Shown here in pieces: positions 23,922 through 34,698 of a stretch of 64,000 nucleotides of DNA (within the stretch, counting starts at the first letter, position 1; every line of letters begins with the position of its first letter). The stretch lies in assembly GCA_036226585.1 (NCBI GenBank), contig CP108997.1, positions 1,922,001 through 1,986,000 of the forward strand, read 5' to 3'. Position numbers and translations under genes: made by a program. The DNA is from Streptomyces sp. NBC_00708. GTDB taxonomy: Bacteria; Actinomycetota; Actinomycetes; Streptomycetales; Streptomycetaceae. The notes under the pieces are model-generated. The model was not told where the DNA came from. It did not search any database and was given only the letters and a program-made list of their open reading frames with translations.

Positions 23922-26282
23922 ATGTCACACAGCACCCGAAGCCCCGGGGCGGCCCGCCGGAGAATCGCGCTGGCAGCCGCCGGCACGATGGCCGCCGCCG
24001 CACTGACGGCCGCCGTACCCGGCGCGGCCGGCGCGGCGCCCACCCGCCCCGCGGCGGCCCCGGCCGCCGCACAGCCGCCCGGGAACCCGGTCGCCGTCGG
24101 GGCCGCGGACGGAACGGTGACCATCCTCGCCCGGGGCGCCGACGGCACCCTCTACCGGCGCGTGCAGGACCGCGAGGACAGCGGCTGGAGCCCCTGGGTC
24201 ACGGCCGGCGGCAAGCTGGAGGGCGACCCGGCGGCCGTCCGGGAGCTGAGCAACCGGCTGTCCGTGTTCGTCCGGCGGGCCGACGGCCACCTGTGGCGCC
24301 AGAGCCAGACCGACGACAAGGCGTGGGGGAAGTGGGCCGACATGGGCTCCCCGCCCGGCACCGCCGTCGCCGGAGCGCCCGTGGTCGTCGCCAACGACAA
24401 CGTGTACGGCGACGCGAAACCCGGCGACGACGGCGTGGTGTCCGGCAACACCGACGGACGTCTGGAGCTCTTCGTCCGGGCCGCCGACGGACATCTGTGG
24501 CACCGGGTCCAGAAGGCGCCCAACGGCACGTCCTGGAGCCGCTGGGAGCAGCTGCGCGGGAGTTGGGCGGGGGCCCCCGCGGCCGCCGTGGGCGGGGACG
24601 GGCGCATCACCCTGATCGGCCGCAAGCCCGACGGGACCCTGAAGGTGACGGCCCAGAAGAAGCGGAGTTCCTTCGGGAAGCCGCTCCCCCAGGACAACTG
24701 GTCCGACTGGAAGGAGATCGACACCGGCTACACGGGCAACGTCACCCTGGTCGGCAACAACAGCGGCAAGGGCACCCTCTTCCAGGTCTTCGGCGACCGC
24801 GGCGACAAGCTGTGGACCGTCACCCAGACCACCCCGGGCACGTCCGGCAAGCCGGCCGGCGTGTGGGCCACCGGCAAGCACACGAAGCTGGGCCCCTCGG
24901 TCGGGGGCCGGCCGGTCGTCGCCGCCCACCCCGACGGCCGCCTCGCCGTCTACCGCGTGGACGCCGACGGCAGCGTCGTCTACCGGACGCAGTCCAAGGC
25001 GGCCGACGAGAACAGCGTCAACGGGATCTGGCCGGCGGGCTGGCCGGCCCTGGACCTCCTCAAGGCCCGTTCCGTCACGACCCTCGCCACCACCCGCCAG
25101 GGCTCCGCGTCCTTCGACGTGTTCGCCGTCGGCAAGGGCTCCGACAACCTCTACCAGCGCAGGCGGCTGGCCACGGGTGACGAGAAGGGCCGCCGCAAGG
25201 ACGTCTGGCTCGACTGGGCCGACCTCGCCCCCATCGGCTCCGGCAGCTGCGCGGGTCCCGGGTCCCTGGACTGCCTGACCATCCGCAACAGCGGCCTGGA
25301 CCTGGCGCTGGGTCTGGAGAGCGTCCTCAGCCCGGACAGCTACGTCACGCGCGGGATCGGCGGGGCCCTGGCCTGGCAGAAGTGGGCGCTGCGCCCCACC
25401 GACGACGGGGGCGGGGCCGTCGCCCTCTACAACACGTACCGGAAGAAGTGCGTCGACCAGGACGACTCGGTGGTGGGCCCGTTCCCCCTGCGGCTCGCCG
25501 ACTGCGACCGGTCGCGCAAGCAGCAGCAGTGGACCATCGAACCGGTCATGCCGCCGGGCGCCGACAAACTGACCACCACGCCGACCGACTTCCGCCTCCG
25601 CCACCGCGGCGAACCCGACCGCTGTCTGACGGCTCTGGACCACGACGTCCTGTTCTACGACGCCAAGCGTGTGTACCTGATCTCGTGCAACACGGAGGAC
25701 GACAACGACCACAACACCTGGAAGCTCGGCAACAACGCCGGCACCACCTCGCCCGGTGTCCTGGGCGTCGTCCTCAAGCAGGCGGCCGCCTGGTGCGCGC
25801 TGGTGCCGGCGGCGACGAAGTGCACGTTCGTCCCCGTACCGGACCCGCCCACGGACGCGTACCAGGCGGCGCAGGGCTGTGTGGCCGGGCGCGTGCTCTA
25901 CAACCCGAGTTCCGACCGCGAGGTCGAGTACTACGTCAACTGGACGTCCACCAGCGGAACCGAGTTCACCTTCGGGGGCAATGTCGGGATCGGGGGCAAG
26001 GACGGCGGTCTGTCCCTGGGGTTCAACGCCTCGATGACCTGGCTCCAGCAGGAGTCCACCAGCGAACAGACCCAGATCCACGTACCGCCGAAGCACTTCG
26101 CCTGGGTCGAGATCGCCCCGGTCATGCGGGAGACGGTCGGCTACTGGAAGATCCCCCTGGGCGGCGAGTGGACCGTCCCCGGGCACAACGTCTCGTACGC
26201 CCGGACGGGCACCAACGGGGTCGAGCCGCTCGTCGTCCCCAGGTCCTCGAAGACGCCGCCGCTGAGCGGTCACTGCGGCTGA
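23922..26282 (+). CDS. Large secreted beta-propeller/lectin-like protein with aerolysin-like C-terminus
   Basis: A 786-aa exported protein. A signal peptide (basic AARRRIALAAAG, hydrophobic core, cleavage near AAGAAPT) is followed by tandem beta-propeller units of the PLL/sialidase-like type (about residues 55-400), each with a pattern like RADGHLWHRVQ and WSRWEQL. Residues about 430-590 look like a ricin-type beta-trefoil (KKCVDQDDSV, RLADCDRS, QQWTIEP, DRCLTALD). The last 130 residues (EYYVNWTSTSGTEFTFGG..., glycine-rich alternating strands, then QIHVPPKHFAWVEI) resemble the stem region of aerolysin/ETX-MTX2 pore-formers. A role in binding glycans of other organisms is possible; the toxin idea is inference. 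Confidence 0.8.
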   Translation: MSHSTRSPGAARRRIALAAAGTMAAAALTAAVPGAAGAAPTRPAAAPAAAQPPGNPVAVGAADGTVTILARGADGTLYRRVQDREDSGWSPWVTAGGKLEGDPAAVRELSNRLSVFVRRADGHLWRQSQTDDKAWGKWADMGSPPGTAVAGAPVVVANDNVYGDAKPGDDGVVSGNTDGRLELFVRAADGHLWHRVQKAPNGTSWSRWEQLRGSWAGAPAAAVGGDGRITLIGRKPDGTLKVTAQKKRSSFGKPLPQDNWSDWKEIDTGYTGNVTLVGNNSGKGTLFQVFGDRGDKLWTVTQTTPGTSGKPAGVWATGKHTKLGPSVGGRPVVAAHPDGRLAVYRVDADGSVVYRTQSKAADENSVNGIWPAGWPALDLLKARSVTTLATTRQGSASFDVFAVGKGSDNLYQRRRLATGDEKGRRKDVWLDWADLAPIGSGSCAGPGSLDCLTIRNSGLDLALGLESVLSPDSYVTRGIGGALAWQKWALRPTDDGGGAVALYNTYRKKCVDQDDSVVGPFPLRLADCDRSRKQQQWTIEPVMPPGADKLTTTPTDFRLRHRGEPDRCLTALDHDVLFYDAKRVYLISCNTEDDNDHNTWKLGNNAGTTSPGVLGVVLKQAAAWCALVPAATKCTFVPVPDPPTDAYQAAQGCVAGRVLYNPSSDREVEYYVNWTSTSGTEFTFGGNVGIGGKDGGLSLGFNASMTWLQQESTSEQTQIHVPPKHFAWVEIAPVMRETVGYWKIPLGGEWTVPGHNVSYARTGTNGVEPLVVPRSSKTPPLSGHCG

Positions 26283-26317
26283 CGTGAGCGGGCCCGCTGC
26301 GCGTACGCTGCGGCCGC

Positions 26318-27097
26318 ATGAACAACAAACTGTTGAACGAGTCGGGCTCCCCGGCAGGGACGGCCGTGGTCACGGGCGCCGGTTCCGGCATCGGCCGTGC
26401 GGTGGCGCTCGCGCTGGCCGGGGCGGGCTGGGCCGTGGCACTGGCGGGCCGGCGTCCCGAGCCGCTCGCCGAGACCGCCGCGCTGGCCGGGCCGGACGCC
26501 CGGATGATCACCGTCCCGGCCGATGTGACGCTCCCCCAGGACGTGGACGCGCTGTTCTCCTCCGTACGGGAGTGCTTCGGGCGCCTCGATCTGCTCTTCA
26601 ACAACGCGGGGACCTTCGGGCCCGGCGGGCCGGTCGAGGAGCTGGCGTACGAGGACTGGCGCGGGGTCGTCGACGTCAACCTCACGGGGGCGTTCCTGTG
26701 CGCGCAGGCGGCGTACCGGCAGATGAAGGAGCAGGACCCGCAGGGCGGACGCATCATCAACAACGGCTCCGTCTCCGCCCACACGCCCCGCCCGCACTCG
26801 GTGGCGTACACCGCGACCAAGCACGCGATCACCGGCCTGACGAAGTCCCTGTCGCTGGACGGGCGCCCCTACCGCATCGCCTGCGGCCAGATCGACATCG
26901 GCAACGCGGCTACGGACATGACGGAACGGATGCGGACGGGGACCCTCCAGGCCAACGGTGAACGCGCCGTGGAGCCGGTGATGGCGGCGGACGACGTCGC
27001 CCGGACGGTGCTGCACATGGCGGACCTGCCGCTGGAGGCGAACGTCCAGTTCGCGACGGTGATGGCGACGGCGATGCCGTACGTGGGACGCGGGTGA
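26318..27097 (+). CDS. Short-chain dehydrogenase/reductase
   Basis: A 259-aa classical SDR. NADP-binding TGAGSGIG (about residues 19-26), the NNAG motif and the catalytic Ser...Tyr-x3-Lys (NGSVSAH then YTATK) are present. Substrate unknown. It starts 36 bp after the lectin-like gene and could be read through from it; it has only a weak ribosome-binding site (the upstream bases are TGCGGCCGC). The leader [18 protein letters not shown] is A/T-richer than the rest of the gene, as is common at translation starts. Confidence 0.9.
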   Translation: MNNKLLNESGSPAGTAVVTGAGSGIGRAVALALAGAGWAVALAGRRPEPLAETAALAGPDARMITVPADVTLPQDVDALFSSVRECFGRLDLLFNNAGTFGPGGPVEELAYEDWRGVVDVNLTGAFLCAQAAYRQMKEQDPQGGRIINNGSVSAHTPRPHSVAYTATKHAITGLTKSLSLDGRPYRIACGQIDIGNAATDMTERMRTGTLQANGERAVEPVMAADDVARTVLHMADLPLEANVQFATVMATAMPYVGRG

Positions 27098-27199
27098 CGC
27101 GCCGGGGTCCGGGCCCTCGCCCGGCGGCTGCGCCCCGGCGGGGTGCGACGCGGGCAAAGTCGCGGGAATGCCGTCGCCGGGGCCGGGGTTGTGCGGCAC

Positions 27200-28078
27200 A
27201 TGAGTGATCTCCCCGCGACGGACGTCCTGCGTTACACCGCCTTCTCCGCCGACCTCGAGGGCGGCAATCCCGCCGGGGTCGTGCTCGACGCCTCCGGCCT
27301 CGACGACGCGGCCATGCTGGCCGTGGCGGCGGAGCTGGACTACAGCGAGTCGGCGTTCCTCACCGGCCCGGCCGAGGCGTCCGCCCCCGGGGCGCGCGGC
27401 TACACGATCCGCTACTTCAGCCCGAAGGCGGAGGTGCCGTTCTGCGGCCACGCCACCGTCGCCACGGCCCTCGCGCTCGCCGAGCGGGACGGGCCGGGCG
27501 AGCTGGAGTTCGCCACCCTCGCCGGTCCGGTGCCGGTCACCGTGGTCCGTGAGGACGGCGAGCTGCGGGCGACGCTGACCAGTGTGGAGCCGCGCGTCGA
27601 GGACATCGCGCCGGCCGACCTGGCCGAGGCACTGGCGGCCCTGGACTGGCCGGAGGCCGACCTCGACCCGGCCCTGCCGCCCCGGATCGCCTACGCGGGC
27701 GCCCGCCACCTCGTGCTCGCCGCCGCCACCCGGGAGCGACTGGCCGCGCTCGACTACGACTTCGCGCGCCTGGAAGCGCTGATGCACCGGCTGGACCTGA
27801 CCACGCTCCAGCTGGTGTGGCGCGCCTCGGCCACCGGCTTCCACGTCCGCGACCCGTTCCCGGTCGGCGGGGTGGTGGAGGACCCGGCGACGGGCGCGGC
27901 GGCGGCCGCCTTCGGCGCGTATCTGCGCACGCTGGCCCTCGTACCGGACAGCGCCGAGCTGACCCTGCGCCAGGGCGAGGACATGGGCCGCCCCGGCACG
28001 CTCACCGTGACGCTGCGGGCGGGCGACGCGCGGGTACGGGTGAGCGGGACGGGCACCCGGCTGCCGGAACCGGCCTGA
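27200..28078 (+). CDS. PhzF-family isomerase-like protein (full length)
   Basis: A 292-aa PhzF protein with both lobes: FSADLEGGNPAGVVLDA, YSESAFLTGP (catalytic-type Glu), FCGHATVATALALAE and EDPATGAAAAAFGAYLRTL. Characterised relatives isomerise trans-2,3-dihydro-3-hydroxyanthranilate in phenazine synthesis, but no phenazine genes are near, so the substrate is unknown. The ATG at 27200 gives the standard N-terminus; the frame opens further upstream without a start signal. It is the second PhzF protein of the window and shares little obvious sequence with the shorter one at 5111-5800 beyond the family motifs. Confidence 0.9.
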   Translation: MSDLPATDVLRYTAFSADLEGGNPAGVVLDASGLDDAAMLAVAAELDYSESAFLTGPAEASAPGARGYTIRYFSPKAEVPFCGHATVATALALAERDGPGELEFATLAGPVPVTVVREDGELRATLTSVEPRVEDIAPADLAEALAALDWPEADLDPALPPRIAYAGARHLVLAAATRERLAALDYDFARLEALMHRLDLTTLQLVWRASATGFHVRDPFPVGGVVEDPATGAAAAAFGAYLRTLALVPDSAELTLRQGEDMGRPGTLTVTLRAGDARVRVSGTGTRLPEPA

Positions 28079-28096
28079 GCCGCGGCCCGGCGCGGG

Positions 28097-28966
28097 TCAG
28101 GACGAGCCGAGCGCGCAGGTGAAGACGGTGCCGCCGTCCTGCACCGCCCGTACCAGCACTCCCTCCGGGGCGGTCGTCGCCTCGATCCGGCAGGGCCGGT
28201 CCAGCTCCACGTACCGCAGGAAGTCGGAGCGCAGTGACACCGGGAGGAAGCCGGGCACGGTCGCGGTGGCGGCCTGCCTCGCCGCCTCCAGCAACAGGAT
28301 GCCGGGCACATGGTCGTTGGGGCGGCCGAACAGCGTCGGGTGCCGGATGTCGAGCCGCAGCGGCCACCGGCCGGGGGCCACGGGGGGCGCGAGCACCACG
28401 TCCCGCTCGGAGGTCCGGCCGGCCGTGTGCGGCGCGAGGGCCGGCAGGAGGGACGCGGGGGCGGCGGCGGCCCGGTGGCCCCGCAGCCGCCGGTAGGCGG
28501 CGGCCGAGGTGCAGCTGATCCGTGAGCCGCAGGTGGCGAGGACCCCGCCGTCCCGGCGCAGGACGAAGTCGACGCGCATCGAGCCGAGGCTGCTGCCGCG
28601 GCGGCGGATGTCGGAGCAGGACACCTCCACCATGACGTCCCAGGGCTCGTCGCCGAGCACGAGGTGTCCGGCGGCGGTGGTGTAGCTCAGCTCCCACATG
28701 ACGAACGCGTCGCCGAGCGGCACCCCGAGTTCGGCGTGACAGACCAGCATGGCCGCCTGCCGCATCGTTTCGGCGATCAGCAGCGGGTCCTGGTGGCGGC
28801 CGCCGACGGGGGCGAAGAAGCGGTGGGCGCGCGGCCAGTGGGCGGGCACGCAGAACCGGGTGTCGCTCAGCCGGGTCAGCCCGGTCGGGAAGGCGTCCTG
28901 CGGGTCCGGGCGGTGGACCAGCCGCCGGAAGTGTTCCCCGGTGACGCGTGAGGAGAACTGGATCAT
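28097..28966 (-). CDS. AfsA/ScbA-family gamma-butyrolactone (autoregulator) synthase homologue
   Basis: A 289-aa protein with two AfsA hot-dog repeats. The second repeat has the family hallmark HPTLFGRPNDHVPG followed by LLLEAARQAA, and the first repeat has the parallel DPLLIAETMRQAAML. AfsA enzymes join a beta-ketoacyl chain to dihydroxyacetone phosphate in the cytoplasm, the first step towards A-factor-like signals. The ATG has GGAG five bases upstream. Unlike scbA/scbR or afsA loci, no TetR-type receptor gene lies beside it; its neighbours are a PhzF gene (convergent) and a VOC gene (divergent). Confidence 0.87.
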   Translation of the reverse strand: MIQFSSRVTGEHFRRLVHRPDPQDAFPTGLTRLSDTRFCVPAHWPRAHRFFAPVGGRHQDPLLIAETMRQAAMLVCHAELGVPLGDAFVMWELSYTTAAGHLVLGDEPWDVMVEVSCSDIRRRGSSLGSMRVDFVLRRDGGVLATCGSRISCTSAAAYRRLRGHRAAAAPASLLPALAPHTAGRTSERDVVLAPPVAPGRWPLRLDIRHPTLFGRPNDHVPGILLLEAARQAATATVPGFLPVSLRSDFLRYVELDRPCRIEATTAPEGVLVRAVQDGGTVFTCALGSS

Positions 28967-29119
28967 GGGGACTCCGATGCGAAGGGGCCGGGTGGCCCCC
29001 GCCCCGGCAGTGATCAGGCCAGTCTGCCCCGGCCCCGCCCACAGTTTCCAGCCACCCCCTCGGGTCGGGCCCTAGGGTGGCTGGGGTAACCGACCGTCAT
29101 CGTTGTGACAGGAGTGCCC

Positions 29120-29494
29120 ATGTCCGTTCACCGTGTGGTCCCGAACATCCCGGTCGGCGCGGGTGACGCCGGACCGGACGCGTCCGCCCTGCGGGAGAAC
29201 GCCGCGTTCTACGGCCTGCTCGGCTTCGAGGAGGTCATGAACCATGGCTGGATCATGACCCTCGCGTCGCCCACCCAGCCGGCCGCTCAGGTCAGCTTCA
29301 TGACGCGGGACGCGACCGGCCCGGTCGACCCGGACCTGAGCGTCGAGGTGGCGGACGTGGACGCGGTGCACGCCGCGCTGGTGCGCCAGGGGGCGGACAT
29401 CGTGTACGGCCCGCACGACGAGGAGTGGGGCGTGCGCCGCTTCTTCGTACGCGACCCGAACGGCAAAGTGGTCAACGTACTGACGCACCGCTGA
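29120..29494 (+). CDS. VOC (glyoxalase/bleomycin resistance) family protein
   Basis: A 124-aa single-domain VOC protein with the two beta-alpha-beta-beta-beta halves: FYGLLGFEEVMNHGWIMTLAS and the closing RRFFVRDPNGKVVNVLTHR, whose DPNGxxxxV ending is typical. Metal ligands would be a histidine near the N-terminus (SVHRV) and acidic residues in the repeats. Members bind or modify small hydrophobic compounds; no substrate can be named. The ATG at 29120 is preceded by CAGGAG; an upstream GTG is less likely. Confidence 0.85.
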   Translation: MSVHRVVPNIPVGAGDAGPDASALRENAAFYGLLGFEEVMNHGWIMTLASPTQPAAQVSFMTRDATGPVDPDLSVEVADVDAVHAALVRQGADIVYGPHDEEWGVRRFFVRDPNGKVVNVLTHR

Positions 29495-29572
29495 GGCGCG
29501 GCGTCGTTGGACAGGGCGACCGGTGACCGTCCGGTCCCCTGCCTCCGACGCACCACGCCGAAAGGTGACCCC

Positions 29573-30154
29573 ATGCCCCAGCCACCCTTCTTCCTGTCGC
29601 CCCCGGCACCCCCGGCACCGGCCGCGCCGCGCGTCCCGGGCGCCGGTGCCGGGCGGGCGCTGCTGCCGACGGAGGAGTACGTCCGCTCGGTGCCCAAGTC
29701 GACCGGCTTCGCCTGTGTGTTCTTCACCGACGAGGACGACCGTCCGGTGCAGCTGCGGGCCACGTACTCGCGGACGCACCCGTGGCAGTTCCCCGGCGGG
29801 ACGATGGACCACGGCGAGCGGCCCTGGGAGACGGCGCGGCGGGAGTGCCGTGAGGAGACGGGCATCGAGGTGCCGGGGCCGCCGCGCCTGCTGGCCACGG
29901 TCTTCGGCCCTCCCGGCGCCGACTGGCCGTACCCCACCTGGGGATGCGTGTTCGACGGCGGCCGGCTCACGGACGAGCGGATCCGCTCGCTCGTCCTGGA
30001 CCCGCACGAGCACGACGCGGTCCGGGTCCTCGCCCTGGAGGAGTGGCGCCCCCTGATGCCCTCGCAGGACTTCGCCCGCCTGGAATCGGTCCTGACGGCG
30101 CGCCTGACGGGGACGGCCGCCTACTTCGACACGTGGGGGTGGGGCGACGGCTGA
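29573..30154 (+). CDS. NUDIX hydrolase
   Basis: A 193-aa hydrolase. The complete Nudix box runs from GGTMDHGERPWETA to RRECREETGIEV (Gx5Ex7RExxEExG), which binds Mg2+ for cleavage of nucleoside diphosphate derivatives. A Pro/Ala-rich N-terminal leader of about 35 residues precedes it. The insert PTWGCVFDGGRLTD between strands is not diagnostic for a substrate class. It starts 78 bp after the VOC gene and may share its transcript. Confidence 0.9.
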   Translation: MPQPPFFLSPPAPPAPAAPRVPGAGAGRALLPTEEYVRSVPKSTGFACVFFTDEDDRPVQLRATYSRTHPWQFPGGTMDHGERPWETARRECREETGIEVPGPPRLLATVFGPPGADWPYPTWGCVFDGGRLTDERIRSLVLDPHEHDAVRVLALEEWRPLMPSQDFARLESVLTARLTGTAAYFDTWGWGDG

Positions 30155-30225
30155 GCGGCGGGGCCGTGGGGGCCGCTGAGCGGCGGGGCCGTGGGAGGGG
30201 GCGGCGGACGGCTGAGCGGCGGGGC
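30150..30225. repeat. Imperfect direct repeat at the end of the NUDIX gene
   Basis: A 21-bp sequence (GCTGAGCGGCGGGGCCGTGGG) occurs at 30150-30170 and again at 30175-30195, and its first 15 bases recur at 30211-30225. The first copy contains the NUDIX stop codon. It is probably slippage-derived; no function is evident. Confidence 0.75.
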
Positions 30226-30409
30226 TCCCCTCAGCCGACGGTCAGCCGCTCCAGGGCCTCCGCCGTCCGTCCGGGGACAAGGGCCCGGCAGCGGCGCGCG
30301 ATTCCGAGGGGGTGGGGGGACACCGGCCCGCCCACTCGGCCACGGCCGGAACGCACCCGCGGCCCGGCGGGTGTCGCTCCCCCGCCGGGCCACGGACCTG
30401 CGCGCGTGG

Positions 30410-31147
30410 TCAGGCCGCGCACACTCCGAGGTCCTCCCAGACGCCCCACTCACCGGTGGTGCCGGGCTTGTCACCCTTCACCCACCACTTGGCACGCCAG
30501 GTGTGCCCGTCGTACGAGACGGTGTCGCCACCGGTGTAGACGGCCTCGGTGCTCCACAGCGGCACGGCGCAGTCGCCCGGCTCGCCGCCGCCGGGGTTGC
30601 CGCCGTCGTCACCGCCGCCGCTCTCACCGGTGCCGCCGATGTTGACGTCGACGCATGCGTAGAAGGCGTTGGCGGTGTCGGCGACGTTCCAGACGGCGAG
30701 CACCTTCTGACGGCCGGTGAAGCTGCCGAAGTCGACCTCCTGGCTCACGTCGGCGGGCGGCTGGGCCCGGTTGCCGGCGAACTCGGCGATCTTCTGGTCG
30801 CCGATGAAGTACTGCCAGCTGTCCGTGGCGTGACGGGCCGTGTGGTGCCAGGTGAAGGTGAACGTCTTGCCGACCGGGGTGACCTGCCAGCCCTTGCTGT
30901 CGTCGTCCAGCTCGGCGTACTGCGCGTTCCCGCCGCTGCAGCTCTTCAGGCCCTTCGGACCCTCGACGCTCTGCGGCTCGTACTTGATCTGGCCGCAGTC
31001 GACGACGCCCGCGGCGCACTGGGCCTGCCGGCTCGTGGGGGCGGTCACCCAGCCGTGGGCGCTCGCGGTGCCCGCCTGAATGCCGAGGGCGAGCACGGGG
31101 GCGACCAGCGCTCCGATCGAAACGGCCATCCGACGCTGTGCGTTCAT
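30410..31147 (-). CDS. Secreted lytic polysaccharide monooxygenase (AA10) with CBM5/12
   Basis: A 245-aa copper enzyme that cleaves crystalline chitin oxidatively. The signal peptide is cut before H31 (TASA|HGWVTAP), so H31 is the N-terminal copper ligand; H106 in TARHATDSWQYFIG completes the histidine brace. The catalytic domain ends near NAFYACVDVNIGG (about residue 172). A Gly/Glu linker leads to a chitin-binding module (about 198-245, ending GEWGVWEDLGVC) of the same type as on the neighbouring chitinase. It is divergent from the chitinase and has two 12-bp chitinase-type repeats upstream, so the pair should be induced together by chitin. Confidence 0.93.
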   Translation of the reverse strand: MNAQRRMAVSIGALVAPVLALGIQAGTASAHGWVTAPTSRQAQCAAGVVDCGQIKYEPQSVEGPKGLKSCSGGNAQYAELDDDSKGWQVTPVGKTFTFTWHHTARHATDSWQYFIGDQKIAEFAGNRAQPPADVSQEVDFGSFTGRQKVLAVWNVADTANAFYACVDVNIGGTGESGGGDDGGNPGGGEPGDCAVPLWSTEAVYTGGDTVSYDGHTWRAKWWVKGDKPGTTGEWGVWEDLGVCAA

Positions 31148-31214
31148 GCCACATCACTTCCTCTGCTCGTACGGAGGCCGGCCGGGCACTCACCCGCGGC
31201 GCAGGAACCGCCCC

Positions 31215-31247
31215 TGGTCCAGACCTGGGCGATGCAGGTCTAGACCT
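31215..31247 (-). promoter_or_regulatory. Two 12-bp chitinase-type repeats upstream of the LPMO gene
   Basis: TGGTCCAGACCT (31215-31226) and AGGTCTAGACCT (31236-31247) are spaced 21 bp, two helical turns, centre to centre. The first equals the direct repeat described in Streptomyces chitinase promoters that mediates chitin induction and glucose repression. The second is a perfect GGTCTAGACC palindrome, close to the DasR-responsive element (ACTGGTCTAGACCAGT type). Confidence 0.8.
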
Positions 31248-31439
31248 TAATGACGAACAGGTCGCGGTCAAGGGGATGGACCGAGCCGGTTCGCGCGTCC
31301 ACTTTTCAAGATCGAGTGGTTCGCTACCGAACTACTCGCACCCCCACTTTTAAGTGATCCTTAAGCCGCTGGTCACCGGCACCGGCCGGCCGCCACCCGG
31401 TGCCGAGGCGCCCGCCGCGCGGCCCACGCAGCGTCAAAT

Positions 31440-31451
31440 TGGTCTAGTCCT
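31440..31451 (+). promoter_or_regulatory. Single chitinase-type repeat upstream of the chitinase
   Basis: TGGTCTAGTCCT differs from the 12-bp chitinase repeat by two bases and lies about 95 bp upstream of the chitinase start. The intervening part of the 399-bp gap (31148-31546) holds no gene; its A/T-richer part (31310-31370) is where the promoters are expected. Confidence 0.6.
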
Positions 31452-31546
31452 AATCTCGTTGGAATCGTTGACGCGCTGGTCACGGGCCGGTTATCACTGC
31501 TCCAGCCCATCCACAGCACCACCCGCTCCCCCGCTGGAGGCCGCAC

Positions 31547-33241
<1,695 letters not shown>

Positions 33242-33253
33242 ACGCCCTGACCA

Positions 33254-33295
33254 CCGAGGGCCCCCGACGGTACGCACACCGTCGGGGGCCCTCGG
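33254..33295 (+). terminator. Terminator of the chitinase gene
   Basis: A perfect 18-bp stem (33254-33271 with 33278-33295) and 6-nt loop, 13 bp after the stop codon. Confidence 0.92.
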
Positions 33296-33332
33296 CCGTA
33301 CAGGACCGGGGCGACTGGGAAAGACTGCTCCC

Positions 33333-34568
33333 ATGAGAGACATCGTGTTCACGCGCGCGAGCGGCTGGATCCCCGCCGTGGTCCGCGAGGACGGTGAGCT
33401 GCGGCTGATGCTGGGCGCCGGGGCCGACGCCAACCACGAGCCCCGCACCTTCACGTTCCCCCTCGGCGAGGACCACCTCGCCGTGATCCGCGAGGACCTG
33501 GCCCGTCACCTGCTGCTGTGGAGCGCGGTCCTCCCGCTGTGCGACGCGGCCGGAACCCGGGGCCGGCTCGACGAGGACGCCGCTGTCGCGCTCCTGGACC
33601 CGGTCCTCCTCGCCCCGCCGGCGGACGTCGACGCGCTGTTCCGGCGCATCCCGTGGCACCGGGGCCAACTCGTCTCCCATGGAGCCGACACCGGTCTGCT
33701 CGACCGGGGTCAGGTCTGCGCGGCCCTGCGTACGGCGACGGAGACGCCCGACAGCAAGCGGGCCCAGGAGTACGACGCCCGGCGCCGCCGGGCCGAGCAC
33801 GGAACCGTACTCGCCCCGCTCGACACCGCGCTCCTGCGGTACACGAACCAGTACCTGCACGGCGCGACGACCCCGAGGCGGACGCCCGGCGCCGTCGACC
33901 CCGCGCTGCTGCCCGAGGTCATGCGGGTGATCGCCACCGCGGAGCAGGCCTGCGCGGGTCTGCGGATCGGCCGCGACCCCCGCCGGGGCAAGCACGCCAC
34001 GGACAAGCGGGACTGGGAGCGGATGACGACGGCGGTCGACGCGGCCGTGCGCCGCGCCCACCCGGAACTTGTCGCCGAGGCGGTGCGCACCATCAGCTTC
34101 CTGATGTGCTCGGAGGCGGCGGACCGCGCCAGGAACGCGCCCATGGACGATGACGACGACCGGGAGCCCGCGAGGCGGACGCCCCTGTCGTTCACCGACG
34201 ACAAGGGTGCCGAGAAGACGTGGCGGCCGGGCGGCCCCCGTACCGCCACCGCCGCGTTCTGGGAGTTCGTCGCCGACCGCGCCGCCTCGGACAACGAGGT
34301 GTTCACCCTCGAGGACGAGGAGCGGGGCGAGGGGATCCAGCTCCACTTCTACGCGGACTCCGCGGCCCGGATCACGACGGTGCGCGAGGGCCGGGGCGGA
34401 GCGGATCCGGAGTACCGGGTCGAGTACAGCCTGGTCGACGGGATGAGCGGCTACCGGGCCCTGGTCAGCGCCTTCGTCCACGGCGGCTGCGGCGCACTCG
34501 GGGAGCACGGCCCCTGGATTCCGGATGTCACCGAGTTCGAGCGGGCACGCCGGCGACGCGACACCTGA
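33333..34568 (+). CDS. Conserved hypothetical protein (possibly DUF6357 family)
   Basis: A 411-aa soluble, highly charged protein. It opens MRDIVFTRASGWIPAVVREDGELRLMLGAG, which I associate from memory with the Streptomyces DUF6357 family; I am not certain. The middle is helical and Arg/Ala-rich, and a strand-rich part (FWEFVADRAASDNEVFTLEDEE..., YRVEYSLVDGMSGYRALVSAF) closes it. There is no signal peptide or membrane segment. No function is known. It follows the chitinase terminator and has its own start with only a weak ribosome-binding site (GGGAAAG). Confidence 0.75.
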   Translation: MRDIVFTRASGWIPAVVREDGELRLMLGAGADANHEPRTFTFPLGEDHLAVIREDLARHLLLWSAVLPLCDAAGTRGRLDEDAAVALLDPVLLAPPADVDALFRRIPWHRGQLVSHGADTGLLDRGQVCAALRTATETPDSKRAQEYDARRRRAEHGTVLAPLDTALLRYTNQYLHGATTPRRTPGAVDPALLPEVMRVIATAEQACAGLRIGRDPRRGKHATDKRDWERMTTAVDAAVRRAHPELVAEAVRTISFLMCSEAADRARNAPMDDDDDREPARRTPLSFTDDKGAEKTWRPGGPRTATAAFWEFVADRAASDNEVFTLEDEERGEGIQLHFYADSAARITTVREGRGGADPEYRVEYSLVDGMSGYRALVSAFVHGGCGALGEHGPWIPDVTEFERARRRRDT

Positions 34569-34698
34569 TGGCCCAACTCCGCGTTGGCGGGACGTTGTTG
34601 AACCGTTGACGTCGACGACTAGCTTGATCACGAAACGTTCGGAGATCTACGGGTTCTCCGGATACAGGATGACATCGACAGAACGGGGGGCATGTCCC

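Noticed and set aside
23925..26273. Minus-strand frame of 782 codons
   Set aside because: Shadow of the lectin-like gene; the plus frame has a signal peptide and repeat domains.
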